Assembly (NCBI GenBank): GCA_963806455.1
Contig: CAWDXZ010000005.1
Coordinates: 434,001-498,000 of the forward strand
DNA length: 64,000 nt
DNA from: Bog-756 sp963806455
GTDB taxonomy: Bacteria > Actinomycetota > Acidimicrobiia > Acidimicrobiales > RAAP-2
Direction of reading: 5' to 3'
Every line of letters starts with the position of its first letter. Positions within the stretch are counted from its first letter, which is position 1. The position numbers and the translations under genes were made by a program. The notes under the pieces were generated by a model. The model saw only the letters and a list, made by a program, of their open reading frames with translations, searched no databases and was not told where the DNA came from. Shown here one piece after another: positions 26,785 through 33,827 of the stretch.

Positions 26785-27591
26785 ATGGCTCTCCTCACGG
26801 TTGACTGGCCCTCTCTGGCCACCGCGATCGGCACCCTCGTGCTGGCTGTCGCCACCTTCTCGGCCGTGCGTTCCTCCAACCGGTCGGCACGCATAGCGGA
26901 GGCGGCACTGCAAGAGCAACGACGACCGCTCCTCGCTCCGTCCCGCCTGGAGGATCCCAAGCAGAAGATCATGTTCCTCGAGGGAAACTGGGTGAACGCC
27001 TCAGGTGGGCGCGGTGTGGTCGAGCACACCGACGGCATCGTGTATCTCGCCATCAGCCTCAGAAACGTCGGCAGTGGCATTGCGGTCTGTCAGGGTTGGG
27101 CGGTCAGGCCGGGAGCGGGTTCGTCGCTCAACGTTCCCTCTCACGTCCCGCTGGAGGAATTCCGTCTTCAGTCGCGGGACCTGTGCGTCCCAGCCGGCGA
27201 CATCGGGATGTGGCAAGGTGCGCTCCGCAACCCGGACGACCCGATCCGGGCGGCGGTGGTCGACGCCATCCAGGCCGGGCAGCAGATCACGGTGGAACTG
27301 CTCTATTCCGACCAGGTCGGCCGCCAACGGACGATCTCCCGGTTCGGACTGACCCCGACCAATGGCACATGGCTGGCGGGCTTGAGTCGACACTGGTATC
27401 TCGATTGGGACGGCCCTCGCCCCGAGAGCCTCACGCTCGCCGCGGCCGAGGCGGTGCTCCGAGATCACGAGGCGGCGGCCGAGAGGCGGTCGGCGACGGA
27501 AGGCGGGTCGGGGGCGGCCGACCGGCACGGCCCGGTCGATCCGGTCCGCGGCCACTCCGACACCCAGCAGGGCGATCCGACCGGGTTCTAG
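26785..27591 (+). CDS. Hypothetical protein with one N-terminal membrane span
   Basis: Not recognised by name. The 268-residue product starts MALLTVDWPSLATAIGTLVLAVATFSAV, a single membrane anchor, then a short coiled helix (RSSNRSARIAEAALQEQRRP). A beta-rich domain follows, containing DGIVYLAISLRNVGSGIAV. This architecture recurs in bacterial proteins of unknown role, sometimes in defence or phage contexts. The Asp/Arg/Gly-rich tail after residue 225 is probably disordered. The in-frame ATG at 26749 could add 12 residues. It converges with the DUF899 gene. Confidence 0.65.
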   Translation: MALLTVDWPSLATAIGTLVLAVATFSAVRSSNRSARIAEAALQEQRRPLLAPSRLEDPKQKIMFLEGNWVNASGGRGVVEHTDGIVYLAISLRNVGSGIAVCQGWAVRPGAGSSLNVPSHVPLEEFRLQSRDLCVPAGDIGMWQGALRNPDDPIRAAVVDAIQAGQQITVELLYSDQVGRQRTISRFGLTPTNGTWLAGLSRHWYLDWDGPRPESLTLAAAEAVLRDHEAAAERRSATEGGSGAADRHGPVDPVRGHSDTQQGDPTGF

Positions 27592-27624
27592 GCTCGGCGC
27601 ACACGCCTTGTCGGGATCGACCGA

Positions 27625-28305
27625 CTACTCGGACGGCTCGGCGTCTTTGTACTCGTCGTGCCAATTCCACCAGCCGCATGCCGGAGTCTGGGGGTACCCC
27701 TCGGGTGAATCCTCCCAGTCCTCCTGCCGTCCGAGCGCGGTCAGATCGAGGTAGCTCCACGTGCTCCCCATTGCTTCGTCGCCCCGATTGTTGACGAAAT
27801 AGGTGCGGTACACGCGGTGGCCATCGCGTATGAACGCATTGGTGCCGTGCCATTCATCGACGCCGACGTCGCGGTCGAAACCATCGGTCATCGTGTACCA
27901 GGGCATGTCCCAGCCCATCCGCGCCTTCATTCGATCGATGTCCGCCTGTGGGGCGCGTGAGGCGAAGGCCAGCGTGGTGTCACGGGCGTTCAGATGGGCG
28001 ACGTGGGCGACCTGGTCGGCCACCAGCGAGCAGCCGGGGCAGGCATGATCGGGCCAGCCGAACACGCCGGGTTCGAAGAAGGCCCGGTAGACGATCAGCT
28101 GACGGCGGCCTCCGAACATGTCCAGGAGGCTCACGCTGCCCTCGGGTCCGTCGAACTCGTACTCCTTTTCCACTGGATGCCAGGGCATCCGCCGGCGCTT
28201 GGCGGCCACCGCGTCTCGGGCCCGGGTCAGCTCCTTCTCCTCGACGAGCAGGTTCTGGCGCGCCACCTCCCATTCCTGCGGTGAGACGATCGTTGGAGCC
28301 TTCAT
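27625..28305 (-). CDS. DUF899 domain protein (thioredoxin-like fold)
   Basis: A 226-residue cytoplasmic protein of the DUF899 family, related to peroxiredoxin/thioredoxin folds. Typical features are the N-terminal EWEVARQNLLVEEKELTRARD helix, FGGRRQLIVYRAFFEP, the conserved CPGCSLVADQV (near residue 97), and the ending QEDWEDSPEGYPQTP. DUF899 proteins are common beside ArsR-type regulators and SRPBCC proteins, as here. The ATG at 28305 begins the conserved domain. A second, decayed copy of the family lies at 32976-33593. Catalytic role unproven for the family. Confidence 0.9.
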   Translation of the reverse strand: MKAPTIVSPQEWEVARQNLLVEEKELTRARDAVAAKRRRMPWHPVEKEYEFDGPEGSVSLLDMFGGRRQLIVYRAFFEPGVFGWPDHACPGCSLVADQVAHVAHLNARDTTLAFASRAPQADIDRMKARMGWDMPWYTMTDGFDRDVGVDEWHGTNAFIRDGHRVYRTYFVNNRGDEAMGSTWSYLDLTALGRQEDWEDSPEGYPQTPACGWWNWHDEYKDAEPSE

Positions 28306-28510
28306 CGGGAGGATCCCATCTGCCGGGTCAGGGCCACGCTCGTCGCAACGCCGCACGACGACCCCATTCCGACTCGGAACACCATGTCGGGCATTTTCCA
28401 ATTCCTCCTTCTGTACCGGAGCCTTCCCAGATCACAGGAGCGAGCTTCGACAAGACCGTGCCGCTCCGGGCCCCGTGGAGCCACAGCGCACGCTGCGACC
28501 GGAACCGGGC

Positions 28511-28960
28511 TCAAGGCGTGGCCGGTGCAGTCTCCGTCGACACGTCCGGTCCGGCGTTGCCGCCGCCGGATGCGACCGAGAGTCGGTCGAGGTAGTGGTC
28601 CCAGCCCTGGGTGTGATCTGAGATGGCGTCATCTGGCAAACCCCGGTGCACGAGGCGCACCCTTGTCTTTCCGCCGTCGGGGACCAAGGTGATCTCCACC
28701 TCGGTCGAGCCGGCCGGTATGGGGTGGTCGGGCTCGTCCCATCCGAAGGTGAACACGACCTTCCGGTCGGGCACCACCTCGACGAACCTGCCCACTCCCG
28801 GGTGCTTCCCCTGCACCAGTACCCGGTACGTGCCACCGGCCCGTGGATCCAGCTCGGCGTCGGTGCCCATCCACAGGACCTGGTGGGCCGGATCGGTGAG
28901 GAAGGGGAAGATCGTGGTGGGACTGGCGTCCATCACGATCTCACGAGTGAGTTCAGCCAT
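28511..28960 (-). CDS. SRPBCC (AHSA1-like) domain protein
   Basis: A 149-residue START/Bet v1-fold protein that would bind a hydrophobic ligand. Visible features are REIVMDASPTTIFPFLTDP, the central VVPDRKVVFTFGWDEPDHP and the final HTQGWDHYLDRL, all standard for the AHSA1/activator-of-Hsp90-like group. Its ATG at 28960 lies inside the end of the ArsR gene (8-base overlap), so the two are translated together. ArsR-SRPBCC pairs are very common in actinobacteria, and the regulator usually controls its own operon. Ligand unknown. Confidence 0.92.
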   Translation of the reverse strand: MAELTREIVMDASPTTIFPFLTDPAHQVLWMGTDAELDPRAGGTYRVLVQGKHPGVGRFVEVVPDRKVVFTFGWDEPDHPIPAGSTEVEITLVPDGGKTRVRLVHRGLPDDAISDHTQGWDHYLDRLSVASGGGNAGPDVSTETAPATP

Positions 28961-29276
28961 GGATGGTTCCTTTCTCTCGTTCGGCCGATTCGGCCGCCTG
29001 CCGCAGGCGTTGCAGACTGCTGGTCCAGTACTGGTCGAGGAATTGGCGGAGCCGGTCCATCTGGGAGTGATTGGCCCGATAGATGCGACGCGTTCCCTCG
29101 CGGCGCTCGACGATGAGCTCCGCCTCCCGAAGGACCGAGAGGTGCTGGGAGATGGCTGACCTGGTGACATCGTGGAAACGGGCGGCGATCTGGGTGGCGG
29201 GGAGCTCTTCGGTCCACACCATCGTGAGGATCTCCCGCCGGCGAGGTTCGGCCAGCGCCTTGAATGCCGCATCCAT
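28953..29276 (-). CDS. ArsR family transcriptional regulator
   Basis: A 107-residue winged-helix repressor. The DNA-binding helix is ATQIAARFHDVTRSAISQHLS with the wing VERREGTRRIY. It lacks the Cys-x-Cys metal site of true arsenic or cadmium sensors, so it belongs to the metal-independent group found with SRPBCC genes. It starts 11 bases after a perfect palindrome (29287-29300) that is a likely autoregulatory operator. The downstream SRPBCC gene overlaps it by 8 bases. Confidence 0.93.
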   Translation of the reverse strand: MDAAFKALAEPRRREILTMVWTEELPATQIAARFHDVTRSAISQHLSVLREAELIVERREGTRRIYRANHSQMDRLRQFLDQYWTSSLQRLRQAAESAEREKGTIHG

Positions 29277-29286
29277 GGACTACATT

Positions 29287-29300
29287 TAAGTATCTACTTA
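29287..29300. promoter_or_regulatory. Palindromic operator upstream of the ArsR gene
   Basis: TAAGTA-TC-TACTTA is a perfect 14-bp dyad in an AT-rich patch of otherwise GC-rich sequence, ending 11 bases before the arsR start. Its AAGT/ACTT half-sites fit ArsR-type operators. Binding by this regulator is inferred. Confidence 0.6.
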
Positions 29301-29824
29301 CGAAAGTGTCAACTAACAAATTGCCCCTGGGGGCCGATTCAAGGGCTATCGGGACGCCAACAGGACCGGGGCACCGGTGGAGATTGCCCTCCGTGCACGA
29401 GCCGCTCCTCCGGGCCACGGCCCCGATCGAGGTGGGCTCCTCTGCCACAGCCAAGACGGTATCCGAGGCTGTCCGACCTGCACGAGGATCACCGCCGCGG
29501 TCCTTCGCGACGAGATGATGGAACTCCTCGCAACACGACCTCTCCGCTGAACTGGACTAACTCGCGTCGGCTGCGAGTGCGGCGGTTCGCTGGATGCGAC
29601 CTCGGACACGCCCCCCACCAGCGGCGACGCGCCGTCTGTGGTCGAGCGGATCAGGACGTCCCTGGATGGTCCAGGCCGGTGACCTCCTGTCACCCGGTCG
29701 GGTATCACCACGGCCGCTAGCCGGGAGACGACGGACCGGTTACGAGCCACACCCGCTTGAGAATGCCGCGCACGATCCCGTCTCCGGAGGGCTTCGTTCG
29801 TCCGGTCCCCTCGTCATCTCCCAT
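29301..29824. other. Intergenic region without recognisable gene
   Basis: About 520 bases between the ArsR operator and the CsoR operator. Open frames exist on both strands, but their predicted proteins are Arg/Ser/Pro-rich with no recognisable domain, as expected for noncoding GC-rich sequence. I see nothing further in it. Confidence 0.5.
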
Positions 29825-29846
29825 TATACCCTAGGGGGGTAGAGTA
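29825..29846. promoter_or_regulatory. CsoR-type operator, copy 1
   Basis: The core TACCCTAGGGGGGTA is a G-tract palindrome of the CsoR/CstR class. The full 22 bases (29825-29846) are identical to those at 51081-51102, and both lie just before genes for near-identical CsoR-family regulators. Binding of the oligomeric repressor here, relieved by metal, is inferred from the family. Confidence 0.8.
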
Positions 29847-29853
29847 CCTCGTG

Positions 29854-30240
29854 ATGCCGCCCACATCGCAAGGTCGACCCGGCTACATCTCTGACAAGGA
29901 GGTGATCCAGAAACGACTGCGCCGCATCGAAGGCCAGGTCCGCGGTCTGCAACGCATGGTCGCCGAGGACCGGTACTGCATCAACGTCCTCGAGCAGGTT
30001 GCTGCTGTCACGCGCGCCCTGCAATCTGTCTCCTTGGAGCTTCTGGAGGATCACCTGAACCATTGCTTCGTCCTCAACGCGGGCCGCATCGAGGCCCGCA
30101 GCTCTCCTATCGAGGTGATCGTCTCCAACCGGATGCGTGCCGCCAATTTCGACCAGGTGATGCAACAGTCGGTACTCACGGATGGCGCGACCGAGGACCG
30201 CACGATCGGGCTCTTGGGGCGGACGGTGGCAGGTTCGTAG
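29854..30240 (+). CDS. CsoR-family metal-sensing repressor, copy 1 (unusual C-terminus)
   Basis: An all-helical repressor of 128 residues. The first 71 residues are those of a CsoR, with the copper ligands spaced exactly as in the family: Cys42, His67, Cys71. Residues 1-71 are nearly identical to the second copy at 51108, although the DNA differs at many silent positions. After Cys71 the proteins part: this copy has an unrelated 57-residue tail (from FVLNAGRIEARSS) in place of the normal 29-residue ending. The tail may be a recombination product or frameshift. No metal transporter follows, so it appears orphan. ATG at 29854 matches the paralogue's start. Confidence 0.85.
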   Translation: MPPTSQGRPGYISDKEVIQKRLRRIEGQVRGLQRMVAEDRYCINVLEQVAAVTRALQSVSLELLEDHLNHCFVLNAGRIEARSSPIEVIVSNRMRAANFDQVMQQSVLTDGATEDRTIGLLGRTVAGS

Positions 30241-30419
30241 GTACCGATAGACCGCTGCGGATTGCCGGGTATCGCTCGGTGCCAACTCAGTTCTTGCAGC
30301 TCGAGCATTGCTCATAGTCGGCGCGAGCAATCAGAACGCCGATTGCCCCTTTTGCCGACAAGACAGTCGTTGCTCGGGTCCTTTGTTCCCGACGATCATC
30401 GGCGGACCACTCGTCTCAC

Positions 30420-31698
30420 TCAGGAACACCCGGTGGGTGGCTCCGACGGGCTCGGAGGTGGCGAATTACTCGGACTCAGATCCTTGGCAATCAAACGCCA
30501 GAGCACGTCGCTCGTGTTGCCGTAATCCCCTTGACAGTCAAATGCCCCCGGCCGGAAGGTCGTCACCACCGCAATCGCGATCTGTTGCGACGGTAGATAG
30601 GACTCGGTGGCGCTATAGCCGCCGACCAGCGGATTCTGCAGGATCCAGGATCCAGAGCGGACCACGCCGAGCCCGTAGTTGTACCCGACCACCTGCGTGA
30701 AACACGACGGGACGCAATCCGGCTGCTTCTGCCCGAAGCCGAGCAGGTTAGGGTCCGTCATGGCGTGATAACTGGAATTCGAGAGGAGCTTCCCGGTGCC
30801 GACGGCGACCGCCGTCTTGGTCATGTCATAGATGTTCGTCGTCTCCGCGGCTCCATCGGGAGTGCCCCACTGCGCGTTCCAGAACGTCGACTCCTCGTAG
30901 GACGGGTTCGTCGCTGGGACACCGAGTGCTGCCCGGCGCTCTGAGCTATACGAGTGGAGGACCGGGCTGGGGATGTTTGACGTGCGGTAGGCGGCCGTCT
31001 GTGTCAACCCCATCGGTTCCAGCACCTTCTGCTGGAGCAGGGTGGCGAGTGGCGCCTTGCCGATCATCGACAGGATTTTCCCCAAAGATCATGAAGTTGG
31101 TGTGGGCATAGCTCCAGTTGGTACCCGGAGCGAACTGCATCGGTCGGTTGAACGCGTCAGCCAAGCGCTCTTGGTAGGTGAAGATGTGGAAGGGGTTCTC
31201 GTTGAAAGCGGCGGTCCAGGCAGGGTCGGTCTTGAAGTCGGGATCCGCTGGTCTGATTGGCCAACATCTTTAGTGTGACCTGGTGAGACTCGGGCAGGTC
31301 GGGCAGCCAGTGGTCGATGGTTTCGTCGAGGGCAACCTTGTGTTCGTCGACATATTCGAGAGCAGCGTGCTCACGTCGGCGAAGGCGACTGCCCCGTTCC
31401 GAAAATGCATGGCCGTCGTGGCCGGCACCCCATCCATAGAAGTACCGAATGCCTGTGTTGTCAGGACCTTGTTGCCTCGGGTGACCCGGACGATCACCGC
31501 GCGCAACTGGTACGTCGACATCGTGCTGCGAACGATGGATGCGATGGCCGGTACCGGAGAATTCGGCGTCGTCGACACCGAGGCCGTCGAGACATCCGAG
31601 GGAACCAACGACAGGACAGATGCCAGCGCGCACGTCGTCAGAACGGTCAGAAGGAAGCGTGCCGGCCATCTGGCCTGAAGGATCTTCGTGCGACTCAC
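30420..31698 (-). pseudogene. Exported serine hydrolase (beta-lactamase family), frameshifted
   Basis: Coding sequence for one protein is spread over successive frames. The first part runs from GTG at 31698 through a signal segment (RFLLTVLTTCALASVLSLV) to MHFRNGAVAF. A second frame has EYVDEHKVALDETIDHWLPD and LKMLANQTSG, a third FAPGTNWSYAHTNFMIFG (the Tyr-containing YxN motif). A fourth frame, LSMIGKAPLATLLQQKV, runs to the end at 30420. The shift near 31085 coincides with a GGGG run that needs one G fewer. The SxxK position is also degenerate. At least three shifts make a functional enzyme unlikely, barring sequence error. Confidence 0.8.
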
Positions 31699-32008
31699 CA
31701 CCGCCACCCCCGCTGATCTTCGTGAATGCAGAGACAAGCCAGGTCGCCGCATGCCTATGGGCACGCGCATAGTAACCGCTCGCCTCTTCCGGAGCTTCGA
31801 GAGCCGGTTCCAGAGATCATGCAGGCCACCACAACTCGACCACCTGCCCGGCAGCGACCTTCGGGCAAATGGTCTGGAGGAGGTCAATGATCACATGCCA
31901 AGCCACGGCCCGCTCATGTGCCACGCCCGTTGCGGGCCGAGCACCGGCGTCGTGACCTACGACGCCGGTGCCGGTGGAACCTCAGGTTCGGCCTCCCGAT
32001 GCTGGCTC
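31699..32008. other. Intergenic region with a terminator-like hairpin
   Basis: About 310 bases between the broken serine hydrolase and the VOC gene. Apart from the hairpin at 31941-31971 I see no gene. It would hold the promoter of the serine hydrolase pseudogene. Confidence 0.5.
31941..31971 (-). terminator. Strong hairpin downstream of the VOC gene
   Basis: A perfect 13-bp stem (GCACCGGCGTCGT / ACGACGCCGGTGC) with a 5-base loop begins 38 bases after the VOC stop on the minus strand, and a smaller GCCCG-TTG-CGGGC hairpin follows. There is no T-run, as is usual for actinobacterial terminators. Confidence 0.5.
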
Positions 32009-32788
32009 TCAGTCCGCTGTCATCGGATTCATCTTGATCACGGCGAATGCTGCACCGTCCGGGTCGGACAGGACCGCAAATCGCCCCGGAGGGATGTCGG
32101 TCGGAGGTACCAACGCGGTTGCCCCGAGCTCGGTTGCCTTCGAGACAGTCGCATCGGTGTCATCCACGCCGAAATACACGAGCCAGTGTGCCGGCACGTC
32201 GGCCGGGACCATCTCGGGCATCGTCATCATTCCAGCCACGGTCTTGTCATCGATCTTCCACTCCGTGTACGACATCCCTCCCATGTCGAGGTCATGTGGC
32301 TCCCACCCGAATACCTCCGTATAGAAGGACTTGGCTGTGGGAACGTCCCGGGTGTTGAGCTCGTTCCAAGCAAACGCTCCTGCCTCACCGGCAAGTTCGG
32401 CCCCGTTGAAGGTCTTCGGCTGCCAGATGCCGATCGCCGCGCCCGTGGGGTCGGCGAACACGGCCATCCGGCCGATGTCGGAGACGTCCATGGGCTCGAC
32501 GAACACCGTGGCCCCGGCCTTTTTGGCGCGGTCGACCGTTGTATCGGCGTTCTCCACCGAGACGTAGGACACCCATGCACTGGGCTGGCCCTCCGTCATC
32601 ACGGTCATGTTTCCGGCCACCGTCTTCCCACCCTTGCGCATGAGCGTGTAGTGGCCCATGTCCTCACCCTGGTCGTCGGCTTCCCAACCGAAGAGCCCTC
32701 CGTAGAAGGAGTTGGAGCGCTCAAGGTCCTTGGCCCCATGGTCGACCCAGGACGGCGTCCCGGCGGCGTAAGAGGTGAATTCTGGCAT
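32009..32788 (-). CDS. VOC family protein with two glyoxalase-like domains
   Basis: A 259-residue cytoplasmic protein made of two vicinal-oxygen-chelate domains. The first is residues 10-125 (DLERSNSFYGGLFGWEAD to VFADPTGAAIGIWQP) and the second about 140-255 (DVPTAKSFYTEVFGWEPHD to VLSDPDGAAFAVIKM). It resembles the mycobacterial CFP30B/27-kDa antigen group, common in actinobacteria and of unknown reaction. The ATG has AGGAGGAGCAG upstream. It is intact although its neighbours on both sides are pseudogenes. A strong hairpin follows its 3' end. Confidence 0.92.
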   Translation of the reverse strand: MPEFTSYAAGTPSWVDHGAKDLERSNSFYGGLFGWEADDQGEDMGHYTLMRKGGKTVAGNMTVMTEGQPSAWVSYVSVENADTTVDRAKKAGATVFVEPMDVSDIGRMAVFADPTGAAIGIWQPKTFNGAELAGEAGAFAWNELNTRDVPTAKSFYTEVFGWEPHDLDMGGMSYTEWKIDDKTVAGMMTMPEMVPADVPAHWLVYFGVDDTDATVSKATELGATALVPPTDIPPGRFAVLSDPDGAAFAVIKMNPMTAD

Positions 32789-32949
32789 CTGCTCCTCCTC
32801 CTGTGTGGTGGCACTCTCCCCCGGCGCGCAGCCTAGTCACGCGTTCGATCCCTGTGCCCGAGAACCGCCGTGCCGATCCACGACTCCCGCAGGGCGTCCA
32901 GGGCCGAGGGTTGGGCCGTCCTACCAGCCTCTGGCTGCCGCCACCGCCG

Positions 32950-32973
32950 CCTCGGCCTCGGCCTCGGCCTCGG
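32950..32973. repeat. Hexanucleotide repeat, four copies of CCTCGG
   Basis: Four exact tandem CCTCGG units lie just past the end of the decayed DUF899 gene. Such simple repeats change copy number easily; none of the surrounding frames looks functional, so there is no sign of phase variation. Confidence 0.7.
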
Positions 32974-32975
32974 CG

Positions 32976-33593
32976 CTAGCCATAGGTGGGATGCTGTGGC
33001 CAGCCGGGTGGGGAGTCCTCCCATCCCTCCTGTCAACCGTAGGGGCACAGGTCGAGGATGTTGTGGACGAAGACGAGACGGTCGACCCACGTGACGTCGT
33101 GCAGTAGGTGCGGTAGACGTGTCTGGCATCCCGGAGGAACACGCTCAACATGAAGCCTTTGCCCGCACCGGAGTCTGCGGAGAACGAGGTGCCGTGTGAG
33201 GAAACGAAAGTGCCCAGCCCATCCGAGCCTTGTAATCCTCGATCTGCGCCAGCGGCATGTCCGACACATTGGCCCAGCTCACGCCGACGTCGGCCAGACG
33301 ACCACATCCGTCACGGTGCTGGTGACCTTGGCGCAGCCGGGACAGAAGTGATCCGGGCCCAGATCCATGAACTGATTGGTCACGAGTTGATCTTGGCCGT
33401 CGAAAAGGTCGGCAAGGTTCTTCGGGCTTGCCGGAGTATCGAAGAGGTAGCCGTTGCTGAACTGGACCATCGGGAGCCGGCGACGGCGTGCAGCAAGGGC
33501 GTCGAGCGTCCGGGTGGCTTCCTTCTCGGCGTTCAGAAGGGCGTCGCGCTCGACCTGCCATTCCTCGGCCGACACGATCCTCGGTTGAGCCAT
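32976..33593 (-). pseudogene. DUF899 gene, decayed
   Basis: A second DUF899 gene broken by several frame changes. From the ATG at 33593 the first frame reads the N-terminal helix (QVERDALLNAEKEATRT) and the conserved FCPGCAKVTSTVTD. Another frame has SWANVSDMPLAQIEDYKARMG, a third GAGKGFMLSVFLRDARHVYRTY, a fourth VDRLVFVHNILDLCPYG. A TGA (33036-33038) then interrupts the family ending QEGWEDSPPGWPQ. It contrasts with the intact DUF899 gene at 27625-28305. Because parts in all frames still match the family, the loss is recent or due to errors. Confidence 0.8.
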
Positions 33594-33827
33594 GGTTCCA
33601 CCCTTTCCCTACCGGACAGGGGCAAACAATTCGCCCACCTCATCTCGTCTCTCCGGGAGGGGCCTGACCGGCACCCTGGGATGCTGGGGAGACGGGCAGC
33701 GGGATCGAGCGGTCGGCCGACATCTCCTCGTCTGTCGCCCGAGTAGGCGCTGCGTTCCTTGTGCACGAAATGGCTGAAACTAGCCACCAGACCAGGAGAC
33801 CGGCGCTCCGAGTCGGCAGATGGTCCC

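Noticed and set aside
29346..29750. 134-codon minus-strand frame between the two operators
   Set aside because: No domain, no convincing start, Arg/Ser-rich; left as intergenic.
32950..32973. CCTCGG repeats as a phase-variation switch or CRISPR-like array
   Set aside because: Four hexamers without spacers lie past a dead gene; no array structure and no functional frame to switch.
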